A DNA stretch of 64,000 nt. Source: a bacterium. Lineage in GTDB: Bacteria > Krumholzibacteriota > Krumholzibacteriia > LZORAL124-64-63. Both the position numbers and the translations under genes were made by a program. Location of the stretch: positions 186,001-250,000 of the forward strand of contig JADJCK010000003.1 of the NCBI GenBank assembly GCA_016703265.1. Reading direction: 5' to 3'. Positions 7,702 through 16,538 of the stretch are shown in pieces. The notes under the pieces are model-generated. The model did not search any database. It was not told the origin of the DNA and saw nothing but the letters and a program-made list of their open reading frames with translations. Positions within the stretch are counted from its first letter, which is position 1. Each line of letters starts with the position of its first letter.

Positions 7702-9347
7702 GAACGCACCTCCCGGGCCGCCGCGGCGCGCACGGCGGTGTGGTCGTAGGGTCCGGTGGTCACCACCGGCGGGGTGGCGAAGTTCAGCTGCGGCGGCGGC
7801 GATGTCGTCTGCCACTCCAGGGTGGTGCCGCCCCAGGGATTGTCCGGGGCCTTTTCACCGTGCTTGATGGCACGGATCAGGTTGTAGAACATGAGAATCA
7901 GGCCGGAGACGAGGATCCACGACCCGACGGTCGAGATGAAGTGCGGCGTATGGAACTGCGGCAGGTAGTCCGCGTAGCGGCGCGGCATGCCCATGATGCC
8001 CAGCACCAGCATCGGGAAGTACAGCGTGTTGAAGCCGACCATGATCAGGCCCCACGCCCACAGCGCGCGCTTCCGGTTGTACGAGCGGCCCCACACCTTC
8101 GGCCACCAGTAGTGGAGCGCGGCAAAGAAGCCGATGCCGGCACCGCCGAACATCGTGTAGTGGAAGTGACCGACGATGAACGCCGTGTCGTGCACATGGA
8201 TGTCGGTGGCCAGCGCGCCGTTCACCAGGCCCGTGAGGCCGCCGATCGAGAACAGGAAGATGAAGCCCAGCGCGTACAGCAGGGGCACGTCGATCCGGAT
8301 GGAGCCCTTGTAGAGCGTGGCCATCCAGTTGAACACCTTGATGCCGGTCGGGATCGCCACCAGGAACGTGAGCAGGCTGAAGACCCAGCGCGCCGTGTCC
8401 GAGATGCCGGTGGTGAACATGTGGTGCGCCCACACCACGTAGCCGACGATGGCGATGGCCATCGACGACAGCGCGATCGCCTTGTAGCCGAAGATCGTGC
8501 GCCCCGAGAAGGTGGGCAGGATCTCCGAGATCACGCCCATGGCCGGCAGCACCATCACGTAGACGACCGGGTGCGAGTAGATCCAGAACAGGTGCTGGTA
8601 GAGGATCGGGTCGCCGCCCCGCGCCGGGTCGAAGAAGCCGATGCCCAGCGCCCGCTCCATGACCACGAGCAGCAGCGTGATGCCGATCACCGGCGTGGCG
8701 ATGACCTGGATCCAGGCCGTGGCGTAGAGGCCCCAGCAGAACAGCGGCATCCGGAAGAACGACATGCCCGGCGCCCGCAGGCGGTGGATCGTGGTGATGA
8801 AGTTCATGCCGGTGAGGATGGAACTGAAGCCGAGCACGAAGGCCGCCAGCACCGCCAGCGAGACGTTGGTGCCCGACCGCAGCGCATAGGGCGCGTAGAA
8901 CGTCCAGCCCGTGTCCGGCACGCCGCCGCCCACGAACAGGGAAATCACCGCCATCAGCGCCCCGGCCATGTAGATGTACCAGCTGGCCAGGTTCAGTTTC
9001 GGAAACGACACGTCGTCGGCGCCCAGCTGCAGCGGCAGGATGAAGTTCCCCATCACCGCCGGGATGCCCGGCACGATGAAGAGGAAGACCATGATCACGC
9101 CGTGCAGGGTGAACAGCGAGTTGTAGATGCGCGGCGTCACGAACTGCATGCCGGGGTTCATCAGCTCGAGGCGGATGAGCAGGCCCAGCGCTACCGCCAC
9201 GGCGAAGAACGAGAACATCGCCACCATGTACATGATGCCGATCCGCTTGTGATCGGTGGTGGTGAGCCAGGCCATGAGGCCCTTCCGGCTGCCGTAGTCC
9301 TCGAGGTAGCTGCCGGTGTAGGCCGGCCCCGTGTTGGTTCCGGACAT
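7698..9347 (-). CDS. ctaD: Cytochrome c oxidase subunit I (haem-copper oxidase type A2)
   Basis: 549 aa, catalytic subunit that reduces O2 and pumps protons. Haem and CuB ligands are in FTLHGVIM, WIYSHPVVYVMVLP (about 255-269), VVWAHHMFTTG and the late VGHFHYTMFGG. Where A1 oxidases have HPEVY with the channel Glu, this protein has YSHPVVY. That is the recognised Tyr-Ser signature of A2-type oxidases (as in Rhodothermus-type caa3), so the missing Glu is not a defect. Twelve membrane helices are expected. Start ATG at 9347, four bases after the SCO gene stop. Confidence 0.97.
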   Translation of the reverse strand: MSGTNTGPAYTGSYLEDYGSRKGLMAWLTTTDHKRIGIMYMVAMFSFFAVAVALGLLIRLELMNPGMQFVTPRIYNSLFTLHGVIMVFLFIVPGIPAVMGNFILPLQLGADDVSFPKLNLASWYIYMAGALMAVISLFVGGGVPDTGWTFYAPYALRSGTNVSLAVLAAFVLGFSSILTGMNFITTIHRLRAPGMSFFRMPLFCWGLYATAWIQVIATPVIGITLLLVVMERALGIGFFDPARGGDPILYQHLFWIYSHPVVYVMVLPAMGVISEILPTFSGRTIFGYKAIALSSMAIAIVGYVVWAHHMFTTGISDTARWVFSLLTFLVAIPTGIKVFNWMATLYKGSIRIDVPLLYALGFIFLFSIGGLTGLVNGALATDIHVHDTAFIVGHFHYTMFGGAGIGFFAALHYWWPKVWGRSYNRKRALWAWGLIMVGFNTLYFPMLVLGIMGMPRRYADYLPQFHTPHFISTVGSWILVSGLILMFYNLIRAIKHGEKAPDNPWGGTTLEWQTTSPPPQLNFATPPVVTTGPYDHTAVRAAAAREVRS

Positions 9348-9351
9348 CGAA

Positions 9352-10170
9352 TCAACCCTCCCTGCGCCGCTTGCGGCGGGTGGTGAAGTACAGGAACGTC
9401 ACGAACACGGCCAGCGACGACAGCATCACGAAGGCCGTCACGCGCACGATGTTGAACACGTACGTGCGGCCTTCCGGGTCGTAGCTGAAACACATCTTCA
9501 TCAGGCGCGCGGTCGTCGGCATGACCGTGCCGCGCGAGGCCTCGTACACGCCCATCTGGAAATCGAACGGCAGGAACTCCGTCCCCAGCAGGTAGCGTGT
9601 GATCTTCCGGTCCGGCGCCACGATCACCAGGCCGCCGGCATGCGTGTACTCCGACCCGGCGCGCATGTAGCGGAAGCCCACGGCGCCGGCCAGCCGGTCG
9701 ATGCTCGCCTGTTCGGCGGTCATGAACCGCCAGGTCTCCTCAGGCAGCGGCCGCCCGACCAGCTTCAGGTAGTTGGCGCGCTTCATCCGCGCCATCTCGG
9801 ACGTGTCGTTCGGCTCGAAACTGACCGCGAGCAGCTGGAACGGCTGCTTCGTCGGGTCGAGCCGGCTCTTGCCGAGGATGTCGGCCACCTCGTTCAACAG
9901 CGGCGTGCAGATGCCCGGACACTCGAAATAGACCATCATCAGGATGGTCGGCTTGTCGATCACGTCGGCCAGGGCCACGGTCTGGCCCTGTTCGTCGCGA
10001 AGCATGATGTCACCGGGGATGTACTCGCCCAGGTGCTCCTGGTACTCGACCGCTTCCTCGTTCAGCTGTGCCCGCGCCGGCACAGCGGCGAACGGCACTG
10101 CGGCCAGCAGGGCCAGCGCGAACGCCACCGACCTGCCGTGCCGCTTCGAAAAGAACCTGCGCTCCATCAT
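9352..10170 (-). CDS. SCO1/SenC/PrrC-type copper chaperone for the oxidase
   Basis: 272 aa. Signal peptide FALALLAAVPFAAVPARA, thioredoxin-fold SCO domain with the Cu-binding CPGIC preceded by PTILMMVYFE, and a C-terminal membrane helix (FVMLSSLAVFVTFLYF) with a basic Arg/Lys tail, so the domain is probably held on the periplasmic face of the membrane. SCO proteins deliver copper to the CuA centre of subunit II. First gene of the oxidase operon. Start at 10170 (tandem ATG ATG; the second, 10167, is equally possible). The expected distal SCO His is plausibly in SEYTHAGGLVIVAPD. Confidence 0.9.
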   Translation of the reverse strand: MMERRFFSKRHGRSVAFALALLAAVPFAAVPARAQLNEEAVEYQEHLGEYIPGDIMLRDEQGQTVALADVIDKPTILMMVYFECPGICTPLLNEVADILGKSRLDPTKQPFQLLAVSFEPNDTSEMARMKRANYLKLVGRPLPEETWRFMTAEQASIDRLAGAVGFRYMRAGSEYTHAGGLVIVAPDRKITRYLLGTEFLPFDFQMGVYEASRGTVMPTTARLMKMCFSYDPEGRTYVFNIVRVTAFVMLSSLAVFVTFLYFTTRRKRRREG

Positions 10171-10520
10171 CGACCCCCTGTCCCCACCCGCGCGCTCGCA
10201 GTCTCGAGGCCGCGTCACGGGCGTCCGCTCGGTGTCGGCGTCCGCCCTCTCGCGTCCGCTCGGCGGCGCCTGCCGCGGCCCCTGCCGCGCCGCGGCGCCG
10301 ATCTCGATACTGCGAAATTGAAAATCAATATTGCGAAAATAATACTAACATCGTCGGAGATGCGACCGCAACCTTCAAAATCGTGCCGGTGGCCGGCCGG
10401 CACCGGCCGACGTGATTGGGGTTTGCGGCCGCGCCCGGCGGGCGTATCCTGTCGACGAGCGCAACGTCCACGCGGGCAAGCGACTGGTCCGGCCGCAAGG
10501 CCCCTGACCCAACCGACAGG
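10171..10520. promoter_or_regulatory. Divergent intergenic region with an AT-rich island
   Basis: About 350 bp between the oxidase operon (minus) and the cyclic-nucleotide-domain gene (plus). Most of it is very GC-rich, but 10305-10385 is strikingly AT-rich. It contains a direct repeat TAYTGCGAAA at 10308-10317 and 10329-10338 (21 bp apart, two helical turns) and a small palindrome TTGAAAATCAA between them. This looks like the promoter/operator region for one or both directions. No regulator is assigned. Confidence 0.5.
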
Positions 10521-10910
10521 ATGGCTTTCGTGCCGCCAGCCGACCGGCCGGTGCTCCGTCTCCGGCGTGACGCCCACCTGTTCTCGAGCCGGCCGGAACT
10601 GGCCGAGCGCCTGGCCCGCGACCGGCGGGCGCTGCCACTGGCCCCCGATGAACTGCTGCACGCGGCCACCCCGGCCGGCTACCTGGTCCGGCGCGGCCGC
10701 CTGCGGGTGACCGAGCTGCTGCCGGACGGGCGCGAGATCACACGCGCCGTCCTGCAGGCCGGGGCCGGCCTGGAAACCGCCAGCGGGGGCGCAACCGACC
10801 CCCGCGACGACACTTACCTGCTGGCGGACGTCATCCTGACGGCCCTCGGCGAAGCCGAGCTGTGGCAGGTGCCGGCCGGCAGTTTCGACCCTGCCAGGGA
10901 GCGACCATGA
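10521..10910 (+). CDS. Small cyclic-nucleotide-binding-domain-like (CRP/FNR N-terminal type) protein
   Basis: 129 aa. The middle resembles a cNMP-binding beta-roll (AGYLVRRGRLRVTELLPDGREITRAVLQAGAGL), the part of CRP/FNR sensors around the phosphate-binding cassette. No helix-turn-helix follows and the protein ends soon after the roll (LADVILTALGEAELWQVPAGSF). It could be a stand-alone sensor or a degenerate member. ATG 10521 chosen as the first Met before conserved-looking sequence; the RBS (GACAGG) is weak. Its stop overlaps the start of gpmI (ATGA), so the two are translationally coupled. Family assignment is moderate. Confidence 0.6.
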   Translation: MAFVPPADRPVLRLRRDAHLFSSRPELAERLARDRRALPLAPDELLHAATPAGYLVRRGRLRVTELLPDGREITRAVLQAGAGLETASGGATDPRDDTYLLADVILTALGEAELWQVPAGSFDPARERP

Positions 10911-12520
10911 GCCAGGAATCCCCGATCACCGCCGCCGCCGACACCAGCGCCCCGAAGGTGGTCCTCTGCATCCTGGACGGGGTGGGTTACCGCAGCGGTC
11001 CCGGCAGTGAGGTCGGCAACGCGGTCATCGGCGCCCATCCGCGGTTCTACGAGTCGCTGCTGCGCGACTACCCCTTCACCACCCTGAGCGCCTGCGGCCT
11101 GGACGTGGGCCTGCCCGAAGGGCAGATGGGCAACAGCGAGGTCGGGCACCTGACCATCGGCGCCGGCCGCGTCATCAACCAGGAACTGGTACGCATCTCG
11201 CGCAGCCTGGAAGAGGGCGATTTCGCCGTGCGGCCGGCCTGGACCGGGTTCGCCGACGCCTGCCTGGCCGAGGGCGGCCGCCTGCACCTGCTGGGCCTGG
11301 TCTCGCCGGGCGGCGTGCACTCGCACACCGAACACCTGTACGGCATCGTCGCCGAGGCGAAGAAGCGCGGCTTCCGCGACATCTTCATCCACGCCTTCCT
11401 GGACGGGCGCGACACCGACCCGCAGAGCGGGCGCGGCTACGTGGCCGAACTGCAGCAGCAGCTCGACCGCATCGGCGCCGGCCGCATCGCCACGGTCTGC
11501 GGCCGCTACTGGGCCATGGACCGCGACAAGCGCTGGGACCGCGTGCAGCGGGGCTGGAACCTGGTCGTCGACGGCACGCTCGACGCCAAGGGCCACCGCA
11601 CCACGGACGCGGTGGCGGCCATCGCCGCGTCGTATGCCGCCGGCGTCACCGACGAGTTCATGGAGCCGACCGTGGTCACCGACGCGACGGGCGCCCCGCT
11701 GGCGACGGTGCGCGACGGCGACGGCATCTTCTTCTGGAACTTCCGCGCCGACCGCGCCCGCGAGCTGACCTGGGCCTTCAAGCAGCCGGGATTCGACGGT
11801 TTCCCGATCACCCGGCGCCCCCGCGTGCACTACCTGACGATGACGCCGTACGACGAGAAGCTGGACCTGCCTTCGATCTACGCGCCCGAGCCGATCCGGC
11901 TGGGACTGCCCGAGATCCTCGCGCAGGCGGGCCTGCGCAACCTGCGCACGGCCGAGACGGAGAAGTACGCCCACGTGACCTACTTCTTCAACGGCGGGCG
12001 CGAAGAGCCCTGGCCCGGCGAGGTGCGCCGCCTGGTGCCCTCGCCCAAGGTGGCGACGTACGACCTGCAGCCGGAGATGAGCGCGCCGGAGGTGGCGGCC
12101 GTCCTGAAGGAGGCCTGCCTGGGCAGCGAGTTCGACGTCATCGTGGTCAACTTCGCCAGCGGCGACATGGTCGGGCACACGGGCATTTACGAGGCCGCCG
12201 TCCGCGCCATCGCCACGCTCGACCGCCTGCTCGGCGACGTGATGCCGCCGAGCCTGGCCCGCGGCACCACCTGGCTGGTGACCGCCGACCACGGCAACTG
12301 CGACGAGATGCTCGGGCCCGACGGCGAGGTCATGACCCAGCACTCGCTGAACCGGGTGCCGTTCATCCTGGCCGGACGATCGTTTGCCGGTAAACAGGGG
12401 ATCCTGCGGACCGACGAAAAGGCCGGGCTGGCGGACATCGCCCCGACCATCCTCCAGTTGCTCGGCCTGCCGCAACCCGAAGTCATGACTGGGCGTTCCC
12501 TATTGATCACGGCGTCGTGA
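10907..12520 (+). CDS. gpmI: 2,3-bisphosphoglycerate-independent phosphoglycerate mutase
   Basis: 537 aa, alkaline-phosphatase superfamily, interconverting 3- and 2-phosphoglycerate in glycolysis/gluconeogenesis with two Mn ions. Motifs: VVLCILDGVGYR (metal Asp), MGNSEVGHLTIGAGR (catalytic Ser of the phosphoserine intermediate), GGVHSHTEHLYG, FLDGRDTDPQSG, WNFRADRARE (Arg pair), TYFFNGGREEP, NFASGDMVGHTG and VTADHGNCDEM (metal ligands). ATG at 10907 overlaps the stop of the preceding gene; RBS GGGAG. A weak terminator stem spans the stop codon. Confidence 0.96.
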   Translation: MSQESPITAAADTSAPKVVLCILDGVGYRSGPGSEVGNAVIGAHPRFYESLLRDYPFTTLSACGLDVGLPEGQMGNSEVGHLTIGAGRVINQELVRISRSLEEGDFAVRPAWTGFADACLAEGGRLHLLGLVSPGGVHSHTEHLYGIVAEAKKRGFRDIFIHAFLDGRDTDPQSGRGYVAELQQQLDRIGAGRIATVCGRYWAMDRDKRWDRVQRGWNLVVDGTLDAKGHRTTDAVAAIAASYAAGVTDEFMEPTVVTDATGAPLATVRDGDGIFFWNFRADRARELTWAFKQPGFDGFPITRRPRVHYLTMTPYDEKLDLPSIYAPEPIRLGLPEILAQAGLRNLRTAETEKYAHVTYFFNGGREEPWPGEVRRLVPSPKVATYDLQPEMSAPEVAAVLKEACLGSEFDVIVVNFASGDMVGHTGIYEAAVRAIATLDRLLGDVMPPSLARGTTWLVTADHGNCDEMLGPDGEVMTQHSLNRVPFILAGRSFAGKQGILRTDEKAGLADIAPTILQLLGLPQPEVMTGRSLLITAS

Positions 12521-12530
12521 TTTGCCTTTT
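12506..12530 (+). terminator. Weak intrinsic terminator at the end of gpmI
   Basis: ATCACG pairs with CGTGAT around GCGT (6 bp stem spanning the stop codon), followed by TTGCCTTTTT. Short stem but a reasonable T tract in an otherwise GC-rich region. Confidence 0.45.
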
Positions 12531-12819
12531 TGACAGATTATTAGCAGAACTTTTTTCCCATTCCGGCGGCTTTATGATATGCTTTGCATCCCTGTCAGGG
12601 TTCGCCCGCCCCGCAATTCCGCGGGGACGATCCCTGGTCAAGGGCGGCTGGACGGTGCGGGTTCGCCACGGTCCGGGGGAAGGCGTTTCCCCGACCGGGT
12701 CCCGATCGTTCCCCTGCGTGGAAGTTCTTCCTTTCCACTTCTGGTCCAAGCACTTGGCATTCGCATCGGCAACGACAGACAGAGACGTTCACCTTCTATG
12801 CGCGAAGGAGGCCGGAAGG
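12531..12819 (+). promoter_or_regulatory. Intergenic region and probable long leader of the secreted protein gene
   Basis: About 290 bp without a supported gene. The first 60 bases are AT-rich, with a TATGAT hexamer at 12573 that could be a -10 element. A CCCCGC/GCGGGG hairpin follows near 12610-12632, and a strong GAAGGAGG precedes the next start. No known riboswitch pattern recognised. Confidence 0.35.
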
Positions 12820-14781
12820 ATGAAAAAGCATCTTTTTGGCGCGGTTATCCTGGTGAGTCTGGTTCTTGGCGGTTTCGCCTCGGCCCAGACCATTGATCAG
12901 ATCCAGCAGTACAACCCGACGACGGGCGCCATCGCCAGCCCGTACACCGGCCAGGTCGTGACCGTGTCGGGCATCGTGGTTGAGCGGTTCAACTACAGCA
13001 CCGGCTCCGGCTACATCTGGAGCGCCGGCGACGGCGGCATCGCGCTCTTCGGCAGCGGCGGCGACGCCGTGGCGTTCGGCGACCTCGTGTCGGTCACCGG
13101 CACCGTTTCCGCGTTCAGCGGCGAAATCCAGCTGGCCACCCCGACGTTCTCGCTGCTCAGCAGCGGCAATACGCCGGTGCCCGTGGACATGACGATCACG
13201 CAGATCCTCTCGGACTACGAGAACGTCGGCACCTACGGCCGTTCGATCGGCGTCGTGACGTCGAAGAACACGGCCGCGTTCAACAAGTTCTTCTTCATGA
13301 CCGACGGCACGGACACGATCCAGGTGTTCGTCGACGGCACGACCGGCATCGACATCGGCGCCGTCGACATCGGCGACACCTACCAGATCACCGCTCCGAT
13401 CGTGAAGTTCAACGCCGAGATCGAGCTGAAGCCCACGCAGCAGGCGCACCTGGTGGAGAATCCGCTGGGCGACACCGTGCCGGTCATCAGCGAGCTGAAC
13501 ACCTCGAACTGGGCGCCCCTGGCGGCTACCCCGGTGACGGTGTCGGCGAAGATCGTCGACAACATCGCCGTTGCTTCGGCCTCCCTGTTCTACCGCAACA
13601 GCGACGGCACCACGCCGGGCGCGTGGCAGAGCGTGGCCATGAGCAACACCGGTGGCGACATCTGGGCGGGCACCATCCCGGCTCCGCACACGCAGAGCCA
13701 GGTGGACTTCTACCTGCAGGCCTTCGACACGGCAGCGCAGACCTCGCTGCTGCCCGGCACGGCCCCCACGGGCTTCTTCAGCGTGGCGGTCGGCTTCACG
13801 TCGATCTACGCGATGCAGACGGTGCCGGCGGATGCTGCGGTGCAGGACAACAACTTCGTGAACAAGCCGCTCAACATCAAGGGTGTGGTCACCGCGGCGG
13901 GCCTGTCCCAGGTCGGCGCGGCGAGCAAGCTCGTGGTGCAGGAACTGGCCAAGAACCCGGCCACGAACAGCTACGCCTTCGGTGGCGTGCTGGTCTACGA
14001 GAGCGCCGGCAAGTACCCGTACTACCAGGGTGACGTGGTGGAAATCGGCGGCCATGGCGAAGAGTACTTCGGCCTGACCGAGATGATCCCGCACACCCCC
14101 GAAGCCGTCAACCTGATCAGCTTCGGCCATGCCCTGCCCGTGCCTTCGCGCGTCAAGACGAACGTCCTCGAGGACGACCGTCCGATCTCCGACGGCGACG
14201 GCGCCTCGGGCGAGGCGTGGGAGAACGTCTGGGTGAAGACCTGGAACTCGGCCGTCATCGATACCACGGGCCTGGCCCAGTATCGCGAGTGGCTGATCTC
14301 GGACACCAACTCGGCCAGCGACACCCTGATGGTCGACACGTACGCGACGCTGGCTTACACGCCGACCGTCGGCGACGTGGTCACCGTGACCGGTTTCATG
14401 GACTACGAGTTCGGCACGTTCAAGATCCGTCCGATCGATGACTCGTACATCGACCTGACCGGCCTCTCGGCTGTCGACAACAACCTGCCTTCGATCGAGA
14501 AGGCCGGCGGTTTCCGTTCGGTGTCGCCGAACCCGTTCAACCCGGCCACGACGATCAAGTTCGTGGTCAACCGGAACGAGCCCGTGCAGCTGAACGTGTA
14601 CAACATCCGCGGCGAGAAGGTCCGGACCCTGATCCAGGACAGCCTGCCCGCGAACGAGTACAGCCTGGTCTGGGACGGCACCGATGACGCCGGCCAGAAC
14701 GTGGCGAGCGGTTCCTACTTCGCTCGTCTGCGTATCGGCAAGGAAGTCATGCAGGTCCGCCAGATGCAGCTGGTGAAGTAG
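12820..14781 (+). CDS. Secreted OB-fold-like protein with C-terminal FlgD/type IX-like sorting module
   Basis: 653 aa. ATG 12820 follows GGAGGCCGGAAGG and starts a signal peptide (GAVILVSLVLGGFASAQ). The N-terminal third looks like an OB-fold domain found in secreted nuclease-like proteins (TGQVVTVSGIVVERFNY, FGDLVSVTGTVSAFSGEIQL), partly repeated in the second half (KPLNIKGVVTAAGLSQVG and VGDVVTVTGFMDYEFG). A possible Ig-like stretch lies in between (ATPVTVSAKIVDNIAVASAS). Residues ~568-653 form the FlgD-Ig-like C-terminal module: SPNPFNPATTIKFVV, YNIRGEKVRTLI, WDGTDDAGQNVASGSYF, ending QMQLVK. Binding or enzymatic function unknown; no catalytic motif seen. Confidence 0.75.
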   Translation: MKKHLFGAVILVSLVLGGFASAQTIDQIQQYNPTTGAIASPYTGQVVTVSGIVVERFNYSTGSGYIWSAGDGGIALFGSGGDAVAFGDLVSVTGTVSAFSGEIQLATPTFSLLSSGNTPVPVDMTITQILSDYENVGTYGRSIGVVTSKNTAAFNKFFFMTDGTDTIQVFVDGTTGIDIGAVDIGDTYQITAPIVKFNAEIELKPTQQAHLVENPLGDTVPVISELNTSNWAPLAATPVTVSAKIVDNIAVASASLFYRNSDGTTPGAWQSVAMSNTGGDIWAGTIPAPHTQSQVDFYLQAFDTAAQTSLLPGTAPTGFFSVAVGFTSIYAMQTVPADAAVQDNNFVNKPLNIKGVVTAAGLSQVGAASKLVVQELAKNPATNSYAFGGVLVYESAGKYPYYQGDVVEIGGHGEEYFGLTEMIPHTPEAVNLISFGHALPVPSRVKTNVLEDDRPISDGDGASGEAWENVWVKTWNSAVIDTTGLAQYREWLISDTNSASDTLMVDTYATLAYTPTVGDVVTVTGFMDYEFGTFKIRPIDDSYIDLTGLSAVDNNLPSIEKAGGFRSVSPNPFNPATTIKFVVNRNEPVQLNVYNIRGEKVRTLIQDSLPANEYSLVWDGTDDAGQNVASGSYFARLRIGKEVMQVRQMQLVK

Positions 14782-14830
14782 CTGCTGGTTTGATTGAAGT
14801 TCGGCTCCGGCCGGACTCCTTAGCGCAAAG

Positions 14831-14864
14831 CCTCCTCGCCGGCTGCGGTCGGCGGGGAGGTTTT
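14831..14864 (+). terminator. Rho-independent terminator after the secreted OB-fold protein
   Basis: CCTCCTCGCCG pairs with CGGCGGGGAGG (11 bp, one wobble) around GCTGCGGT, followed by TTTTCG. It lies between convergent genes; on the other strand CTTTGCG follows the stem, so weak bidirectional use is possible. Confidence 0.8.
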
Positions 14865-14915
14865 CGCATGTGTGGGGATTGCGGCGGGCGGCTCGCGTTC
14901 AGAACGCCAGACCGT

Positions 14916-15614
14916 TCAGAACTCCAATCCCAGCGCCCGGCACTGCCACGCCATGAACGGCGCCCCGTCCGCGCACAGCCCCGCAAACCGCGGCAGGAAG
15001 CCCGGCGCCGTGATATCGCGGTTGGCCAGCGGCGCGAACGCTGTGTAGTCCTTCAGGCGCAGCACATCGGCCAGGGGATGCTCCGGGTCATAGCCGCGCG
15101 GCACGCGCACCAGTTCGTCGCCCGAGACGGTGAAGGCCGCCTTGAAGCGACGGCCGCCGACCGCCTTGCGCCAGGCCGCGGGGTCGGCCACCACCGCCTC
15201 GCGCAACTGCTTCAGCGTGGGCCCGTCAGGATGCCACAGGCCCAGCCCGATGAACGAGGCGCCCGGCTCGAGGTGCAGGTAGAAGCCGGGCGTGTGCGCG
15301 TCCTTCCCCTTCTCGTGCCGGAAGTGCAGCCCGATGTGCGTCTTGTAGGGCGACTTGTCCTTCGCGAACCGGATGTCGCGATGGATGCGGAACAGCGAGC
15401 CGCCCTGCGGCCGCGGGTCGGCGCGGAAGTGCGGGCTGACCTTCACCAGGTGCGGCCCGAAATCGACGATGAAGCGCAGCGCCGGCTGCCGCACCTCGGC
15501 CTCGTAGCGCGGCTTCTGCTCGTCGAACCAGTCGCGGTCGTTGTTCGCCTTGAGGTCGGCCAGGAACCGGAAGAGGGCGGGTTCGAAATGGCGGTCGGGA
15601 CGGCTTGGGCTCAT
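14916..15614 (-). CDS. DUF2461 family protein
   Basis: 232 aa, close to the usual size of this uncharacterised family (TIGR02453). Recognisable phrases: LFRFLADLKANNDRDWFDEQKPRYE at the N-terminus (first 20 residues after the initiator region), FRIHRDIRFAKDKSPYKTHI, GFYLHLEPGASFIGLGLWHP and LVRVPRGYDPEHP. Function unknown; widespread, single-domain, cytoplasmic. ATG 15614 chosen because homologous sequence starts immediately after it; upstream sequence in this frame looks random. Divergent from the glycine-rich protein gene 100 bp away. Confidence 0.88.
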   Translation of the reverse strand: MSPSRPDRHFEPALFRFLADLKANNDRDWFDEQKPRYEAEVRQPALRFIVDFGPHLVKVSPHFRADPRPQGGSLFRIHRDIRFAKDKSPYKTHIGLHFRHEKGKDAHTPGFYLHLEPGASFIGLGLWHPDGPTLKQLREAVVADPAAWRKAVGGRRFKAAFTVSGDELVRVPRGYDPEHPLADVLRLKDYTAFAPLANRDITAPGFLPRFAGLCADGAPFMAWQCRALGLEF

Positions 15615-15715
15615 CGTGTGGCTGCTCCCGCTGGCAGGGACGGTTTCATGCGTTGTTGTTGCTTGTGTGCTGCCCGCGCATGATACCATGCCGACTCCCC
15701 AAGACGGAGGTTCCG

Positions 15716-16453
15716 ATGTCGACCCGTTTCCTGCTGCGTTCGGCGGTCCTTGCGGCTGCCCTGGCCCTGGGCGTTCCCCCTGCAACTCGTGCCGAGGGGC
15801 CGGCCGTTGCGCCCCCGGCGGGCGCACCGGTCGCAGCCGCGCCGGCGACGGCGCATCCCGATTTTTCCGGTCACTGGAAGCTCGACCCCAAGGCCAGCGA
15901 TGACCCCGCCAGGATGGGCGGTGGGCCCGGGGGGCCGGGCGGGCCCGGCGGCCGCCCGGGCGGTGGACCAGGTGGCGGTCGTGGTGGTGGGCCTGGCGGT
16001 GGTCGCGGTGGCAGCGGCCCCGCGCTGGACCCCAACCAGGGCCGCATGCCGGGCGAAGGCTTTGACGGCTCCGAGGGCGAAGCCGGCAAGCGCGCCGAGG
16101 CCGCCGGCCGCCAGTCGGCCCGCGAGTTCGGCCTGCTGGAGATCTTCCACGAAGGCGACGAGTTCGACCTCACCGACGGCATGCAGATCTCCAGGATGCT
16201 GCGCATCGGCGGCGAGCCGACCGAGGTGTTCACGCCCCGCGGTTCGGTGAAGGCGGCGGCGGCGTGGGAAGGCGACGCCCTGGTGGTGACCGAGCGCGAT
16301 CCCCAGGGCCAGGTGCGCCGCACCCGCCAGTTCCGCGTCAGCGCCGACCGCACCACGCTGACGGTCAAGGAGATACGCCAATTGCCGGGCAAGGAGGGCA
16401 ATGCCGTCATGAGCCTGGTCTACCGGCGGGTGGCGCCCGAAACCAAGCCGTGA
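15716..16453 (+). CDS. Secreted protein with Gly/Pro-rich linker, function unknown
   Basis: 245 aa. ATG 15716 with GGAGG five bases upstream. Signal peptide (SAVLAAALALGVPPATRAEG), an Ala/Pro stretch, DFSGHWKLDPKASDDP (a phrase common at the start of exported proteins of unknown function), then a ~35-residue linker of GGGPGGPGG- and GRGGG-type repeats around residues 65-105. A C-terminal beta-rich part follows (EIFHEGDEFDLTDGMQISRM, DALVVTERDPQGQVRRTRQF, LTVKEIRQLPG). I do not recognise a functional family. The linker's DNA is a low-complexity G-rich tract. Confidence 0.7.
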   Translation: MSTRFLLRSAVLAAALALGVPPATRAEGPAVAPPAGAPVAAAPATAHPDFSGHWKLDPKASDDPARMGGGPGGPGGPGGRPGGGPGGGRGGGPGGGRGGSGPALDPNQGRMPGEGFDGSEGEAGKRAEAAGRQSAREFGLLEIFHEGDEFDLTDGMQISRMLRIGGEPTEVFTPRGSVKAAAAWEGDALVVTERDPQGQVRRTRQFRVSADRTTLTVKEIRQLPGKEGNAVMSLVYRRVAPETKP

Positions 16454-16538
16454 GGCTGGCGACTCCGGCGGAATGACGCGATATTTGCGCGCAGATTTTC
16501 GAGCTCAGGTCAGGCGCGCCCGCGAAAGGAACCGAGAC

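Noticed and set aside
8560..8600. Loss of the channel Glu in oxidase subunit I as inactivating
   Set aside because: The YSHP signature is the known A2-type alternative; the other ligands are intact.
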